From positions 310,001 to 374,000 of the forward strand of contig NZ_OX366335.1 of NCBI RefSeq assembly GCF_947250635.1: DNA of 64,000 nucleotides, written 5' to 3'. Position numbers and translations under genes: made by a program. Within the stretch, counting starts at the first letter, position 1, and every line of letters begins with the position of its first letter. The notes beneath the pieces are model-generated. The model saw only the letters and a program-made list of their open reading frames with translations, had not been told where the DNA came from and ran no database searches. Positions 40,579-50,356 of the stretch are shown piece by piece. Origin of the DNA: Wolbachia endosymbiont (group B) of Parapoynx stratiotata (lineage in GTDB: Bacteria > Pseudomonadota > Alphaproteobacteria > Rickettsiales > Anaplasmataceae).

Positions 40579-40701
40579 CTAAATTTGCAATGTTGTCCTT
40601 GTTGCTTTAAAAGCTGGAATACCATTTGCCATGTGAATTTGTGCATTAACATTTACTGTGCTGGTTCCCTGAAGTGCAACGGTATTTATATTTGCAATCA
40701 T
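40579..40701 (-). pseudogene. comM: 5' stub of comM (Mg chelatase-like ATPase), probable prophage junction
   Basis: The minus-strand frame from the ATG at 40701 reads MIANINTVALQGTSTVNVNA then IHMANGIPAF, a close match to the N-terminus of ComM/YifB-family Mg-chelatase-like proteins. The usual continuation IVGLPDK is missing: after PAF the sequence changes (KATRTTLQI) and stops at 40579. So only about 33 native residues remain. The breakpoint is near 40,605. A different minus-strand remnant (NLEFKRVIPRELLRQKAGAE) begins there and runs toward radC. Confidence 0.72.
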
Positions 40702-40821
40702 ACTATATTATATAAAGTTATTAATATAATATATTGATAAAGTAACGAAGTAAACGGTAGCTGTTAAAAGTGGTTTAATTTAGCAAAAAAGTGTAGTACT
40801 CTATCACTTTGCTGATTATAT

Positions 40822-41592
40822 ATGTTTATAAGAATAATCGCTTTTCTTTTGCTATATTCAAGCGCAGTTTTCTGTAGTGATTGTAACTTTAACTTACCAT
40901 ATCGTGGGCTCAGTTGTGATTTGGATCTATCATATAGAAATTTAAGTAATATAAAGAAATTATTGAATAACAAAGATAAGTTTGTTGCACTTACGTTTGA
41001 TGATGGACCGTCTTATAATAGAGCGGGAGATATTATTAATATTCTGGAGAGCAATGAAACAAAAGCGACATTTTTTGTGCTTGGTGGACGTATAAATAAA
41101 AAAACATATGAGATAGTAAAGAAAATCCATGAAGCAGGTCATGAGTTAGGCAATCACTCTTGGTCGCATAGGAAGTTGACATCACTTTCAAGTGAGGAAC
41201 AATTGCAAGAGCTGGAAAAGACAAATATAGCAATTAAAAATGTAACAGAACAGAATGTAAAATGGTTTCGTCCACCATATGGATGTCACAATGATAATTT
41301 GATCGAAAATACTAATCGATTAAATATGTGTTCCATACTATGGACAGTTGATTCTCTGGATTGGCAAGGTGATAAATCAGAGATTTTGGTTGAAAGAGTT
41401 TTAAGCAATGTACATAATGGAGCGATTATATTGTTCCATGATCACGATAACAAATCAAATACAGTTGAAGCTTTACCTCAGATTATTGAAATACTAAAAA
41501 AATCGGGTTACAAACTTGTTACCTTAAGTGAGTGGGAAGAAAGGGTTTGTGATGTAGTGAAAGCTAGAAATGTGCCAATAAAAGGAGGATGA
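40822..41592 (+). CDS. Secreted polysaccharide deacetylase (NodB/CE4 family)
   Basis: A 256-aa protein with a short signal peptide (FIRIIAFLLLYSSAVFCS). The NodB domain covers about residues 50-240: motif 1 TFDDGP with the catalytic base and metal-binding Asp, motif 2 NHSWSH (H-x3-H type metal site), motif 3 RPPYG, and a late motif with ILFHDHD. Enzymes of this fold remove N-acetyl groups from peptidoglycan, chitin or similar polymers. It is followed after 20 bases by a PBP2-like transpeptidase on the same strand, so a role in the reduced cell wall of Wolbachia is likely. It starts the chromosomal side of the comM junction and is divergent from it. Confidence 0.92.
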   Translation: MFIRIIAFLLLYSSAVFCSDCNFNLPYRGLSCDLDLSYRNLSNIKKLLNNKDKFVALTFDDGPSYNRAGDIINILESNETKATFFVLGGRINKKTYEIVKKIHEAGHELGNHSWSHRKLTSLSSEEQLQELEKTNIAIKNVTEQNVKWFRPPYGCHNDNLIENTNRLNMCSILWTVDSLDWQGDKSEILVERVLSNVHNGAIILFHDHDNKSNTVEALPQIIEILKKSGYKLVTLSEWEERVCDVVKARNVPIKGG

Positions 41593-41612
41593 GTGCGTTC
41601 TAAAGGAATTCT

Positions 41613-43169
41613 ATGTGGACAAAAAACAAGGTCTTCAACCGCAGGGCATTCATATTAGGTGGTATTCAGCTTACTATTTCTGCTATTTTTAGTTATAGGT
41701 TGTATACTTTACAAGTACGAGATAGACAAAAATATGAAGTGCTATCCAATAATAATAGGATAAAAGTTGTTACTATTGTGCCTAAACGAGGCAGGATTTT
41801 GGATAGGAATAGCGTTGAACTCGCAGTAAACAAAATTTCGTATATTGTTTTATTTGATGGGCAAAAAACCTTTACTAGGGAAGTTGATTTGCAGATGTTA
41901 TCAGAAATTAAACCTGATGCAACAAAATCATCAGATACAAAAATAACTGCTCTTTATAAACGTTATTACCCGTTTGGTTCGATATGTTCTCATATAATCG
42001 GATATACAAAAAGACAGCAAGACATAAATGAAGCAGGGGTTAGTGGAATTGAATATACATATGATCATGTATTAAAAGGCAAGACCGGAAAATCTGAGCA
42101 GGAAATAAATTCTAAGAAGCGTATCATGAGAGAGTTATCTAGCATACCGCAGCAAGACGGACAAGATATACAGCTGACAATTGATGTTGATTTACAGAAG
42201 AAAATTGCAGAGATATTTAAAGACCACCAAGGTTCCACAGTGGTAATTGATGTAAATAACGGAGAAATTTTAGCATTATATAATTCACCTTCTTACGATA
42301 ACAATCTTTTCACTAGCAGATTATCAAATGAAACTTGGAAAAATTTAAATAATCCTTCATTACCGCTTGTAAACCGTGCATTATCATATCAAATTCCACC
42401 TGGTTCAATATTTAAAATAATAGATGCGCTTGCGGGTTTAAAAGATGGAATAATAACACCAGAAGAAAAGTTCTCGTGTAGGGGCTATATGAAAATAGGT
42501 GAACGAAAATTTCGTTGCCTAAAAAGCAAAGTCCATGGATATGTATCTTTAAACGAGGCAATGGCCTTCTCATGCAACACTTACTTTTATAATATAGGAA
42601 AAAAAATAAATGTAGATTCTCTACTAGAAATGGCTAGCAAATTTGGTATAGGAAGTGGACCATTAATTGGAATGTTTAAGGAAGAAGCTCCGGGATTGTT
42701 GCCTGATGTGGATTGGCGTGCACGCAAGCTATATTCAGAGTGGTATTTAGGTGATACCATTAACTTAGTTATAGGACAAGGGTATTTACTTACAACGCCA
42801 TTACAGCTTGCGGTTCTTGCAGCGAGGGTTGCAACAGGAAAGGAGGTAATTCCCCACATTGAGATGAGTAAATCAGGGCAAGACTTTCTTGATATTGATG
42901 TGAATCATGAGCATCTTAGTGTGGTTCGAAAAGCTATGTTTGACGTGGTGAATTCTAACTATAGAAAAGGACTAGGCAGTATACAAATTGCTGGCAAAAC
43001 CGGAACACCAGAGATAAACTCTAAAGGTGAAAGTCATAAATTGTTTATCGCTTATGGCCCCTACCATGATCCGCGCTATGCAATCTCAGTGTTTATAGAA
43101 CATGGTAAAACTCCACGCCAAGATGTTGCAATTGCTAGTGAGATATTGCAATATATGCTTGAAAAATGA
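41613..43169 (+). CDS. Penicillin-binding protein 2-like transpeptidase
   Basis: A 518-aa class B PBP with an N-terminal membrane anchor (RRAFILGGIQLTISAIFSYR), a dimerisation domain (VVTIVPKRGRILDRN), and a transpeptidase domain. Active-site motifs are SxxK in PPGSIFKII, SxN in SCNTYFYN, and KTG in AGKTGTPE. This is shorter than typical PBP2 (over 600 aa), but all three motifs are present. It crosslinks peptide stems and may work on the minimal peptidoglycan needed for division in Wolbachia. It likely forms an operon with the deacetylase upstream. mrdA/pbpA is the probable name, but I leave the symbol open. Confidence 0.92.
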   Translation: MWTKNKVFNRRAFILGGIQLTISAIFSYRLYTLQVRDRQKYEVLSNNNRIKVVTIVPKRGRILDRNSVELAVNKISYIVLFDGQKTFTREVDLQMLSEIKPDATKSSDTKITALYKRYYPFGSICSHIIGYTKRQQDINEAGVSGIEYTYDHVLKGKTGKSEQEINSKKRIMRELSSIPQQDGQDIQLTIDVDLQKKIAEIFKDHQGSTVVIDVNNGEILALYNSPSYDNNLFTSRLSNETWKNLNNPSLPLVNRALSYQIPPGSIFKIIDALAGLKDGIITPEEKFSCRGYMKIGERKFRCLKSKVHGYVSLNEAMAFSCNTYFYNIGKKINVDSLLEMASKFGIGSGPLIGMFKEEAPGLLPDVDWRARKLYSEWYLGDTINLVIGQGYLLTTPLQLAVLAARVATGKEVIPHIEMSKSGQDFLDIDVNHEHLSVVRKAMFDVVNSNYRKGLGSIQIAGKTGTPEINSKGESHKLFIAYGPYHDPRYAISVFIEHGKTPRQDVAIASEILQYMLEK

Positions 43170-43268
43170 ACTTATGAAATTGCCATATATGTTACTTGTA
43201 ATTTATATATTCAAATCAGAGCTTTGAGGTTAAAAAAAAGAAACGAAAATTGCATAAACCTTTTCAAT

Positions 43269-45725
43269 TTAGTGCTTTAATGTTTCTGATGAAGGGAAGG
43301 TATTATCCTTATTTTCTATGGAGGTAGACACACTAATTTCGTTATTATCATCAATTGAAGTAATAGGGTGCATCAAAGCAACTTTTATAACTTCATCAAT
43401 ATTCTCAGCAAAAATTACATTGATTTCTTCTTTTATATTTGCAGGAATCTCTTGCATATCTTTCTCATTTTCACTTGGTATAATCACAGTTTTGATTGAT
43501 CCTCTTAGCGCAGCAAGCAATTTTTCTCTCAAACCCCCAATAGCCAACACTCTACCACGCAATGTTACTTCACCTGTCATAGCAACACTTTTGTTAACTG
43601 GTATATTTGTCATAAGAGAAACAATAGATGTACATACTGCACTGCCAGCAGAGGGACCATCTTTTGGCACAGCACCCTCAGGTACATGCAAATGTATATC
43701 ATTATTTTGAAATTTTTCGGGTTTTATACCGAAAAATAAACAATTTGATCGCACATAACTATACGCAGCTTTTATAGACTCTTGCATAACCTCTCCAAGC
43801 TTTCCTGTGTATTTTATTTCCCCCTTGCCCGGAATTAGGACTGACTCTATCATTAAAATATCACCACCTGTTTCAGTATAGGCGAGACCAGTTACTACCC
43901 CTACCAAACTCTCATTTTCTGCAATGCCAAAGGTATACTTACGTACCCCTAGGTAATCTTGTAAATTACCAACCTCTACGGATATTTTCTTATTTTTATC
44001 AGTTAATATTGCTTTAACTGCTTTTCTCATGAGCTTTGCAAGTTCCCTTTCCATGCTTCGCACGCCGCTCTCACGTGTATATAAACGTATCAACTCGTAT
44101 AATGCTTCATTAGTTATTTTCCACTCCTTCTGATGCAAACCATGCTCTTTTTTTAATTTTGGAATAAGGTGATGCGTAGCAATACTGATCTTCTCATCTT
44201 CGCTATATCCAGATAATTGTATAATTTCCATCCTATCACGCAAAGGATGTGGCAAATTTAAGCTGTTTGCCGTAGCTACAAACATTACACTTGAAAGATC
44301 AAATTCAACTTCCAAGTAATGATCCGTAAAGTGTTTATTGTGCTCAGTATCCAAAACCTCAAGTAATGCAGATGCAGGATCACCACGCGAATCAGAACCC
44401 ATCTTATCTATTTCATCAAGCAGGAAAAGCGGGTTGCATGAATTAGCTTTTTTCATGTGTTGAATGATTTTACCAGGCATTGAGCCAATATAAGTTTTCC
44501 TGTGTCCTCGTATTTCAGACTCATCACGTATACCACCAAGAGATATGCGAACAAAATCTCTTCCTACTGCTTTTGCCATAGACTTAGCTAAAGAAGTTTT
44601 ACCAACACCAGGTGGTCCAACTAAGCAAAGTATAGGACCCTTTATCTCTTTTACTCTCTTTAATACTGCTAAAAATTCTATTATTCTATCTTTTACTTTC
44701 TCTATGCCATAATGATTTTCATCTAAGATTTTTTTAGCCGCATTTAAGTTAATTTTTGCATCTTTGTACTTTCCCCATGGCAAATCAAGCAACCAATGCA
44801 AGTAACTAGATATAACTGTTGCTTCAGGAGAAATGGGATTCATTTTCTTATATCTCTTTAAGTCAGTTATGGCTTTCTCTTTTGCTTCCTCAGAAAGCTT
44901 TGTTTCATTTATCTTTTTTTCAAATTCATTGAGTATATTCCCTTCATCTCCATTTTCAAACTCACCTAATTCTTTCTGTATAGCTTTTAATTGCTCATTA
45001 AGGTAGTAAACTTTTTGAGTACTTTCAACCTGTGATTTAATTGTCTTATACAAGCGGTTTTGTGCACTCAAAATACTTATTTCTCTCTCAATAAGAGCAA
45101 AAACTTTTTTTAAACGCTCTTTTGGGTTATAAACTTCAAGTATGTTTTGCTTATCTGATACCTTTATATTTAAGTGCGAAGCTATCACATCTACAATTTG
45201 ATTAACCTCTTTAACTTGATCAATAGGGTCAATAATAATCTCGGGTCGACTTTTCTTGCTTAGTTTACACCAATTGTCGAATGCATCTATAACAGAACGC
45301 CTTAAAGCTTCTAAATCAATATTATCTTCATTTTCTCCATACTCATAATGACCATCTAACGCTACTCTGGCCTGTAACAAAGTGTGAGAGCTAATATATT
45401 CTATAACTCTTCCCCTTCTTACCCCATGAATCATGACTTTTACTGCATTGTCAGGCAGTTTTATTAATGGTTGTATAATGTTTGCTAACACGCCTACTTC
45501 ATAAAGATTCTCTGGCTCTGGATTATCAATAGAACCATCTTTTTGTGCTATGAGAAAAATCTCGTTTTGGTGACTACTGCTACTTATTGCATACTCTAGT
45601 GCATGAACAGATTTTTCTCTACCTACGAATAAAGGCAACATTATATTTGGAAAAATTACTACATCTCTTAGAGGTAATACTGGTAATACAGTAGAATTAA
45701 AGTTTACAGCACGTCCAATACTCAT
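43269..45725 (-). CDS. lon: ATP-dependent protease Lon
   Basis: An 818-aa full-length Lon. The order is the N-terminal substrate domain (LPVLPLRDVVIFPNIMLPLF), a coiled middle, an AAA+ module with Walker A GPPGVGKTS near residue 366 and Walker B FLLDEIDK, then the protease domain. The catalytic Ser is in KDGPSAGSA (near 690) and Lys in IGGLREKLLAA (near 735). It degrades misfolded and regulatory proteins in the cytosol. It is the last gene of the minus-strand order tig-clpP-clpX-lon, 15 bases after clpX. Confidence 0.98.
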   Translation of the reverse strand: MSIGRAVNFNSTVLPVLPLRDVVIFPNIMLPLFVGREKSVHALEYAISSSSHQNEIFLIAQKDGSIDNPEPENLYEVGVLANIIQPLIKLPDNAVKVMIHGVRRGRVIEYISSHTLLQARVALDGHYEYGENEDNIDLEALRRSVIDAFDNWCKLSKKSRPEIIIDPIDQVKEVNQIVDVIASHLNIKVSDKQNILEVYNPKERLKKVFALIEREISILSAQNRLYKTIKSQVESTQKVYYLNEQLKAIQKELGEFENGDEGNILNEFEKKINETKLSEEAKEKAITDLKRYKKMNPISPEATVISSYLHWLLDLPWGKYKDAKINLNAAKKILDENHYGIEKVKDRIIEFLAVLKRVKEIKGPILCLVGPPGVGKTSLAKSMAKAVGRDFVRISLGGIRDESEIRGHRKTYIGSMPGKIIQHMKKANSCNPLFLLDEIDKMGSDSRGDPASALLEVLDTEHNKHFTDHYLEVEFDLSSVMFVATANSLNLPHPLRDRMEIIQLSGYSEDEKISIATHHLIPKLKKEHGLHQKEWKITNEALYELIRLYTRESGVRSMERELAKLMRKAVKAILTDKNKKISVEVGNLQDYLGVRKYTFGIAENESLVGVVTGLAYTETGGDILMIESVLIPGKGEIKYTGKLGEVMQESIKAAYSYVRSNCLFFGIKPEKFQNNDIHLHVPEGAVPKDGPSAGSAVCTSIVSLMTNIPVNKSVAMTGEVTLRGRVLAIGGLREKLLAALRGSIKTVIIPSENEKDMQEIPANIKEEINVIFAENIDEVIKVALMHPITSIDDNNEISVSTSIENKDNTFPSSETLKH

Positions 45726-45740
45726 AATATATGCCTCAAA

Positions 45741-47018
45741 TTAATCATTAACCGTTATAACACTACCCTTATTATTATGATTAATCGTCGCTTTGCCTAA
45801 TTCTACCATTTTCTTAGTAACCGTTATAGCGCTACCTTCAAAACCTCCATTGCCAGCTGTATACATAACATCAAGCAAAAGTGACTCTAAGATAGCACGT
45901 AACATCCTTGCACCTGTTTTATAGCTTATAGCTTTTTTAGCAATAGCTGATATTGCTTCATCTGAAAACTCAAGGTTTACTTTACTAAATGCAAGCAATG
46001 CTTTATATTGTTTTACTAGCGCATTTCTTGGCTCTGTCAACACATGTATTAAATCCTCGTGATCCAGCTCATCTAGAACAGCAGTTATTGGAACCCGTCC
46101 TACAAATTCGGGTATCAAACCGAATTTGATTAAGTCCTCAGGTTGAACATCATGTAAAGCATTTTTTTTCTTTTGTTCTTTATACTGACTTATGTCCGCA
46201 CCAAAGCCAACTGATGTTCCCTTTTTTCTTGCCTCAATAATTTTATTTAGGCCTTCAAAAGCTCCTCCACAAATAAATAGTATGTTACTAGTGTCTACTT
46301 GTATAAACTCTTGTTGCGGGTGTTTTCGCCCTCCTTGTGGAGGAACATAAGCAACCGTACCTTCCATGATTTTTAGTAGAGCTTGTTGGACCCCTTCACC
46401 TGAAACATCACGGGTTATTGAAGCGCTTTCAGACTTTCTTGTGATCTTGTCTATTTCATCGATAAACACTATACCATGCTGTGCCTTTGCAACATCATAA
46501 TTTGCAGCTTGTAATAGACGTGACAACACGCTTTCTACATCATCACCTACATAACCTGCCTCAGTCAAAGTTGTCGCATCGGCCATAGCAAATGGCACAT
46601 CTGAAACTTTAGCAAGTGTTTTTGCTAGCAAAGTCTTACCAGAACCAGTAGGGCCAATAAGCATTATATTTGACTTCTCAATTTCAATATCACTTATAGA
46701 ATGAAGTTGCACCATGGATTGACAATGGTTATACATAGCCACAGATAAAACGTGTTGCGCATGTTCCTGACCTACAACATGCTTACTAAGAAAAATTTTT
46801 ATATCTTCAGGTTTCTTTAGTAATAGCTTCATATCAGATATATGATCTGAATTAAAAGCTCTCTCTTTCTTTTGACTTATTGCTTTATGGGATAACTCTA
46901 TGCATTCATTACAAATGAACACCTTTAAACCATCTGAAGAGTTAGTAATCAATTTATCTACTTCGTTTTGTGCCTTGTTACAAAAAGAACAGTAGTGTAA
47001 ATCATTATTGTTATCCAT
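45741..47018 (-). CDS. clpX: ATP-dependent Clp protease ATP-binding subunit ClpX
   Basis: A 425-aa ClpX. The N-terminal zinc-binding domain has two CxxC pairs (CSFCNKA and CNEC). The AAA+ module has Walker [16 protein letters not shown] and Walker [10 protein letters not shown], and the C-terminal [10 protein letters not shown] motif is clear. It unfolds tagged proteins and feeds them to ClpP. Its ATG overlaps the last base of the clpP stop, so the two are translationally coupled. Confidence 0.98.
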   Translation of the reverse strand: MDNNNDLHYCSFCNKAQNEVDKLITNSSDGLKVFICNECIELSHKAISQKKERAFNSDHISDMKLLLKKPEDIKIFLSKHVVGQEHAQHVLSVAMYNHCQSMVQLHSISDIEIEKSNIMLIGPTGSGKTLLAKTLAKVSDVPFAMADATTLTEAGYVGDDVESVLSRLLQAANYDVAKAQHGIVFIDEIDKITRKSESASITRDVSGEGVQQALLKIMEGTVAYVPPQGGRKHPQQEFIQVDTSNILFICGGAFEGLNKIIEARKKGTSVGFGADISQYKEQKKKNALHDVQPEDLIKFGLIPEFVGRVPITAVLDELDHEDLIHVLTEPRNALVKQYKALLAFSKVNLEFSDEAISAIAKKAISYKTGARMLRAILESLLLDVMYTAGNGGFEGSAITVTKKMVELGKATINHNNKGSVITVND

Positions 47019-47644
47019 TAAACTACCTTTTGTTTAACTTTAATGTTTTCAATCTTAATATCTTTACGCTCAGCTATTACTTTATCAATCAAGCCAAGTT
47101 CCATTGCTTCTATAGGATCCAAAAATTTATCTCTTTCCATCATTCCTTCAATCTTCTTGAGTGAATGCCCAGTATGTTTTTCATAAATTTGATTTAGCTT
47201 TTTCTTAATTCGCAAAATTTCCTTAGCATGTATTTCTATATCAGTTGCTTGACCTTGATAACCACCAGATGGTTGATGTATCATAATTCTTGAATGAGGT
47301 AGAGAGTGGCGCTTACCTTTCGCACCAGCTGCAAGCAACAAAGAACCCATAGATGCAGCTTGACCTATACATAAAGTTGAAACGTCTGGCTTTATGTACT
47401 GCATTGTATCGTAGATTGATAAACCAGCAGTTACAACACCGCCTGGCGAATTAATATACATATGAATGTCTTTATCAGGATTTTCCGATTCTAAAAATAA
47501 AAGCTGTGCTACTATTACGCTGGCCATGTTGTCTTCAATAGGGCCAGTTACGAAAATTATTCTTTCTTTTACTAGCCTTGAATATATGTCATAAGCCCGC
47601 TCACCGCGACTAGTTTGTTCAACTACAATTGGTATAAGAGTCAT
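47018..47644 (-). CDS. clpP: ATP-dependent Clp protease proteolytic subunit ClpP
   Basis: A 208-aa serine peptidase; I start it at the ATG at 47644 ([20 protein letters not shown]), which has AGGA just upstream, rather than the TTG 15 bases earlier. The catalytic triad is visible as Ser in [14 protein letters not shown], His in MIHQPSGG, and Asp later in the chain ([14 protein letters not shown]). The 14-mer chamber partners with ClpX, encoded directly downstream with one base of overlap. Confidence 0.97.
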   Translation of the reverse strand: MTLIPIVVEQTSRGERAYDIYSRLVKERIIFVTGPIEDNMASVIVAQLLFLESENPDKDIHMYINSPGGVVTAGLSIYDTMQYIKPDVSTLCIGQAASMGSLLLAAGAKGKRHSLPHSRIMIHQPSGGYQGQATDIEIHAKEILRIKKKLNQIYEKHTGHSLKKIEGMMERDKFLDPIEAMELGLIDKVIAERKDIKIENIKVKQKVV

Positions 47645-47655
47645 ACCTTTTCCTA

Positions 47656-48999
47656 TCAAATATTATCAAATAATTCCTTTAATTCTTTCACAGAAACAAT
47701 CTGTTCTTCTTTATTAGCTTTTTCTATCATATAATCTGTCACTTTATACTCAAGCGCTTGCCCTCTAACTAATTCCTGAAATTGTCCGTCTGATTTAAAA
47801 TGTTTAAATACTCTGTCAAATGATAGATCTTTACTGACATATTGATTTACAATAACATTCATAATATCACTTTGAGTTAATGATATTTCATGTTCTTTAC
47901 TGAACTCCATAAATAGCATTGCAAGCTTTACACGTCTTTCAGCTTCTTTACAAGAATCATCTTTAGCATTCAACTCTCTTTCCACTCTCTGCTGTTCCTG
48001 TTTTACTACTTCTATAGGCAAATCAAAACTATAACTAGCATCCAAACAATCAAATAGCTCTTTCTTAATTAAGAGATCTCCCATTTCTTTACACTGATTA
48101 TCAATTACTTCTTTTACATGATTTATTAGCGAAGAATGATCTTCAAAACCAATTCTCCTAGCTATTTCATTATCACTTTGCAAATCTTCGGCAATCTGAA
48201 TATCATTAACTCGAACAGAAAAAGCAGCCTCCTGCCCCGCAAGGGAAATTACCTGGTAATCTTCAGGAAATCTCAACTTAAAGCTTTTTGTTTCCCCTTT
48301 TTTCATGCCAATTAATTGATCTTCAAAACCATTTATAAATGTTCCAGATCCTAAATTAACAGTAAAATTTTTGCCACTTCCACCTTGAAAGAGCTTATTT
48401 CTAATTCGCCCTTCAAAGTCAATTATCAGTTTATCCTCGTTTTTTGCTTGATAAGAAGCATCATCAACAGAGACAAAGTTAGGAAATTTTGTTTTTATAG
48501 AATCAATAAATTCTTTTATGTCTCCCTCTTTGATTTTTGCCTTAACTTTCTTCAAATTTATTTTATCAAGATCTATTACTGGCACTTTTGGCATCGATTC
48601 AAAAGATAATTTGTACAGAAAGTCGCCTTTTTCATCCTTTTTATCCAGGTTTGGTAATGACATAATATCAACCTTAGGATGGATGTGAGACTTAACTTCG
48701 ATTTTTTTCATTAAATCACTTGAGCAATAGTCAATCGTATCTTTTATCACATATTCCAAAGCTTCGTTTTTATAATTTGTAACAACAAGATCGTAAGGCA
48801 TCTTTCCGGATCTAAATCCAGGCAATTTTGCATCCTTCGCTATTTCTTGTAATCTAGAGTTTATCTTTTGTTCTATATAATCACTACTAACTATGATTTC
48901 ATACTCATACTTTAGTTTATCTACACTAAGTTCCTTATAGGTATATATATTACTTAATGTATCTGCTTCGACTGCATTTTGAGTTATATTACTAGACAT
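47656..48999 (-). CDS. tig: Trigger factor (ribosome-associated chaperone)
   Basis: A 447-aa protein. The N-terminal ribosome-binding domain includes the signature GFRSGKMP. The FKBP-type prolyl isomerase domain follows ([39 protein letters not shown]), then the helical C-terminal chaperone arms. It binds nascent chains at the ribosome exit. It is first in the tig-clpP-clpX-lon order, a layout shared by many bacteria, and ends 11 bases before the clpP ATG. Confidence 0.97.
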   Translation of the reverse strand: MSSNITQNAVEADTLSNIYTYKELSVDKLKYEYEIIVSSDYIEQKINSRLQEIAKDAKLPGFRSGKMPYDLVVTNYKNEALEYVIKDTIDYCSSDLMKKIEVKSHIHPKVDIMSLPNLDKKDEKGDFLYKLSFESMPKVPVIDLDKINLKKVKAKIKEGDIKEFIDSIKTKFPNFVSVDDASYQAKNEDKLIIDFEGRIRNKLFQGGSGKNFTVNLGSGTFINGFEDQLIGMKKGETKSFKLRFPEDYQVISLAGQEAAFSVRVNDIQIAEDLQSDNEIARRIGFEDHSSLINHVKEVIDNQCKEMGDLLIKKELFDCLDASYSFDLPIEVVKQEQQRVERELNAKDDSCKEAERRVKLAMLFMEFSKEHEISLTQSDIMNVIVNQYVSKDLSFDRVFKHFKSDGQFQELVRGQALEYKVTDYMIEKANKEEQIVSVKELKELFDNI

Positions 49000-49155
49000 T
49001 ACAACCTGTTATCAATATTTTATTTATGTTTTTATAAAGCCATTTTAACAGAATTTAAGTTAAATACAATCCTTAAGAACAGGTTCTTATACAAACAAAA
49101 GTGTACTTAGTGATTATAAATTTTCTCTTAAAACCTGAGTTACATGACTTTAAGT

Positions 49156-49236
49156 GCGGATAGAGGGACTTGAACCCCCACGAGCAAGCTCACCAGGACC
49201 TAAACCTGGCACGTCTACCAATTTCGCCATATCCGC
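49156..49236 (-). tRNA. tRNA-Leu (anticodon TAG)
   Basis: On the minus strand the sequence folds as a tRNA: acceptor arm GCGGATA...TATCCGC, a D-arm with TTGGTAGAC, an anticodon stem CCAGG/CCTGG with loop TTTAGGT (anticodon TAG), a long variable arm as expected for Leu, and a T-loop GGTTCAAGTCC. CCA is not encoded. Reads leucine CUA-type codons. Confidence 0.95.
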
Positions 49237-49492
49237 AAGAACCCTTCATTAACTTATAGATAACCACTTCTGTCATCTTATGCAATTTAAAGATTAGATT
49301 TTAGTACCACAGACTGAACTTATAATACTGGTTAACTCCACTATGAATCTAAGCCTGAATTACTTTAACTAACATTATTGAGATAAGTACTGTCTTAGAA
49401 ATATTCAAGGCCTATTCAATTTATAGTATTTACACAATAAAAAAAGCTTATTAATATTCTTTAATTAAAGCTCTAAACTCTGGAAATTAATA
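49237..49492. other. Intergenic region before the BON lipoprotein gene
   Basis: 256 AT-rich bases with no convincing ORF or RNA. The promoter of the lipoprotein gene must lie here; I could not pick a reliable -35/-10 pair. Confidence 0.4.
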
Positions 49493-50092
49493 ATGAGATT
49501 AATAGCAAGCTTCTTACTCGCAATTTTTCTGATTACACAGAGTGGCTGTACGACTCTTGTGAGTGGTATAGTGGTAACAGCAACTGCAGCGGCTACAGCA
49601 ATAACAATGCAAGATAAATCCTTGGGAAACATTATTGATGATACAACTATAGTAATAAGAATCAATAAGGGACTCTTAAAACACGGACTGTTCTCATCTA
49701 TAAAAGTTAAAGTGAGTGAAGGAAGAGTATTACTCATTGGAAATGTTGATAATCATGAAAAGCAACTCACAGCAGAGAAAATAGCTTGGCAGCAAAAAGA
49801 GATTAAAGAAGTGATAAATGAAATAAGAGTCACACCAATTAAAATGGCTTCTATGCTAGATGTTACTGTAGATGGTATGATAACAGCAGAGATAAGCACG
49901 AGGCTTCTGGGAAAAAGAAATATTAAATCAATTAATTATAGCGTTAATACAGTTGATAGAGTCGTTTATTTGATGGGTATAGCTCAAAATAAGGCGGAAT
50001 TAAAAGCTGTAATAGCAATTGCAAGAAAAGTAAAAGGAGTAAAGCAAGTTGTAAGCTATGTGAGATATAGACATAGCAAATTGCGTCATTGA
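49493..50092 (+). CDS. BON-domain outer/periplasmic lipoprotein
   Basis: A 199-aa protein with a lipoprotein signal: hydrophobic IASFLLAIFLITQSGC with the lipobox Cys at residue 19. Two BON domains follow (about residues 45-115 and 120-195; DTTIVIRINKGLLKH, then ITAEISTRLLGKRNIKSINY). It resembles the OsmY/DolP (YraP) group, which binds anionic phospholipids at the outer membrane and supports envelope integrity. It stands alone between a tRNA and an IS110 element. Confidence 0.9.
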   Translation: MRLIASFLLAIFLITQSGCTTLVSGIVVTATAAATAITMQDKSLGNIIDDTTIVIRINKGLLKHGLFSSIKVKVSEGRVLLIGNVDNHEKQLTAEKIAWQQKEIKEVINEIRVTPIKMASMLDVTVDGMITAEISTRLLGKRNIKSINYSVNTVDRVVYLMGIAQNKAELKAVIAIARKVKGVKQVVSYVRYRHSKLRH

Positions 50093-50195
50093 TGAAAATT
50101 TACTTGAGTGTTAGTACCATGTAGCTAAGCCATAAAACTTATATGTTAAAAACAAGTCTTTATAAGTATTAAGAAGTAGTAATATAAAGATGTAT

Positions 50196-50260
50196 AGAGA
50201 AGAGGAACCGTCATAGATCTTGGTCATAAGGGACCGTATTGGAGCAAGGTTCTCTTCTCT
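50196..50260 (+). ncRNA. Structured region 5' of the IS110 transposase (possible bridge RNA)
   Basis: AGAGAAGAGGAACC (50196-50209) pairs with GGTTCTCTTCTCT (50248-50260) with one bulge. A smaller stem GGTC/GACC lies inside. The hairpin sits about 100 bases before the start codon of an IS110-family transposase. In IS110 elements the non-coding end carries a bridge RNA that guides target and donor choice, and such RNAs have long stems with internal loops. This is an inference from fold and position. Confidence 0.4.
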
Positions 50261-50356
50261 GTTTATATACTGAATAGTTCCGAACAACTGATTGAGTTTT
50301 TAGGCTCGTATATAAGGGTGGAAAATGCAGTATTATATTATTCTTACGGAGGAATT

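Noticed and set aside
40764..41233. Minus-strand ORFs across the deacetylase start
   Set aside because: They overlap a well-supported gene with all NodB motifs and have no coding features.
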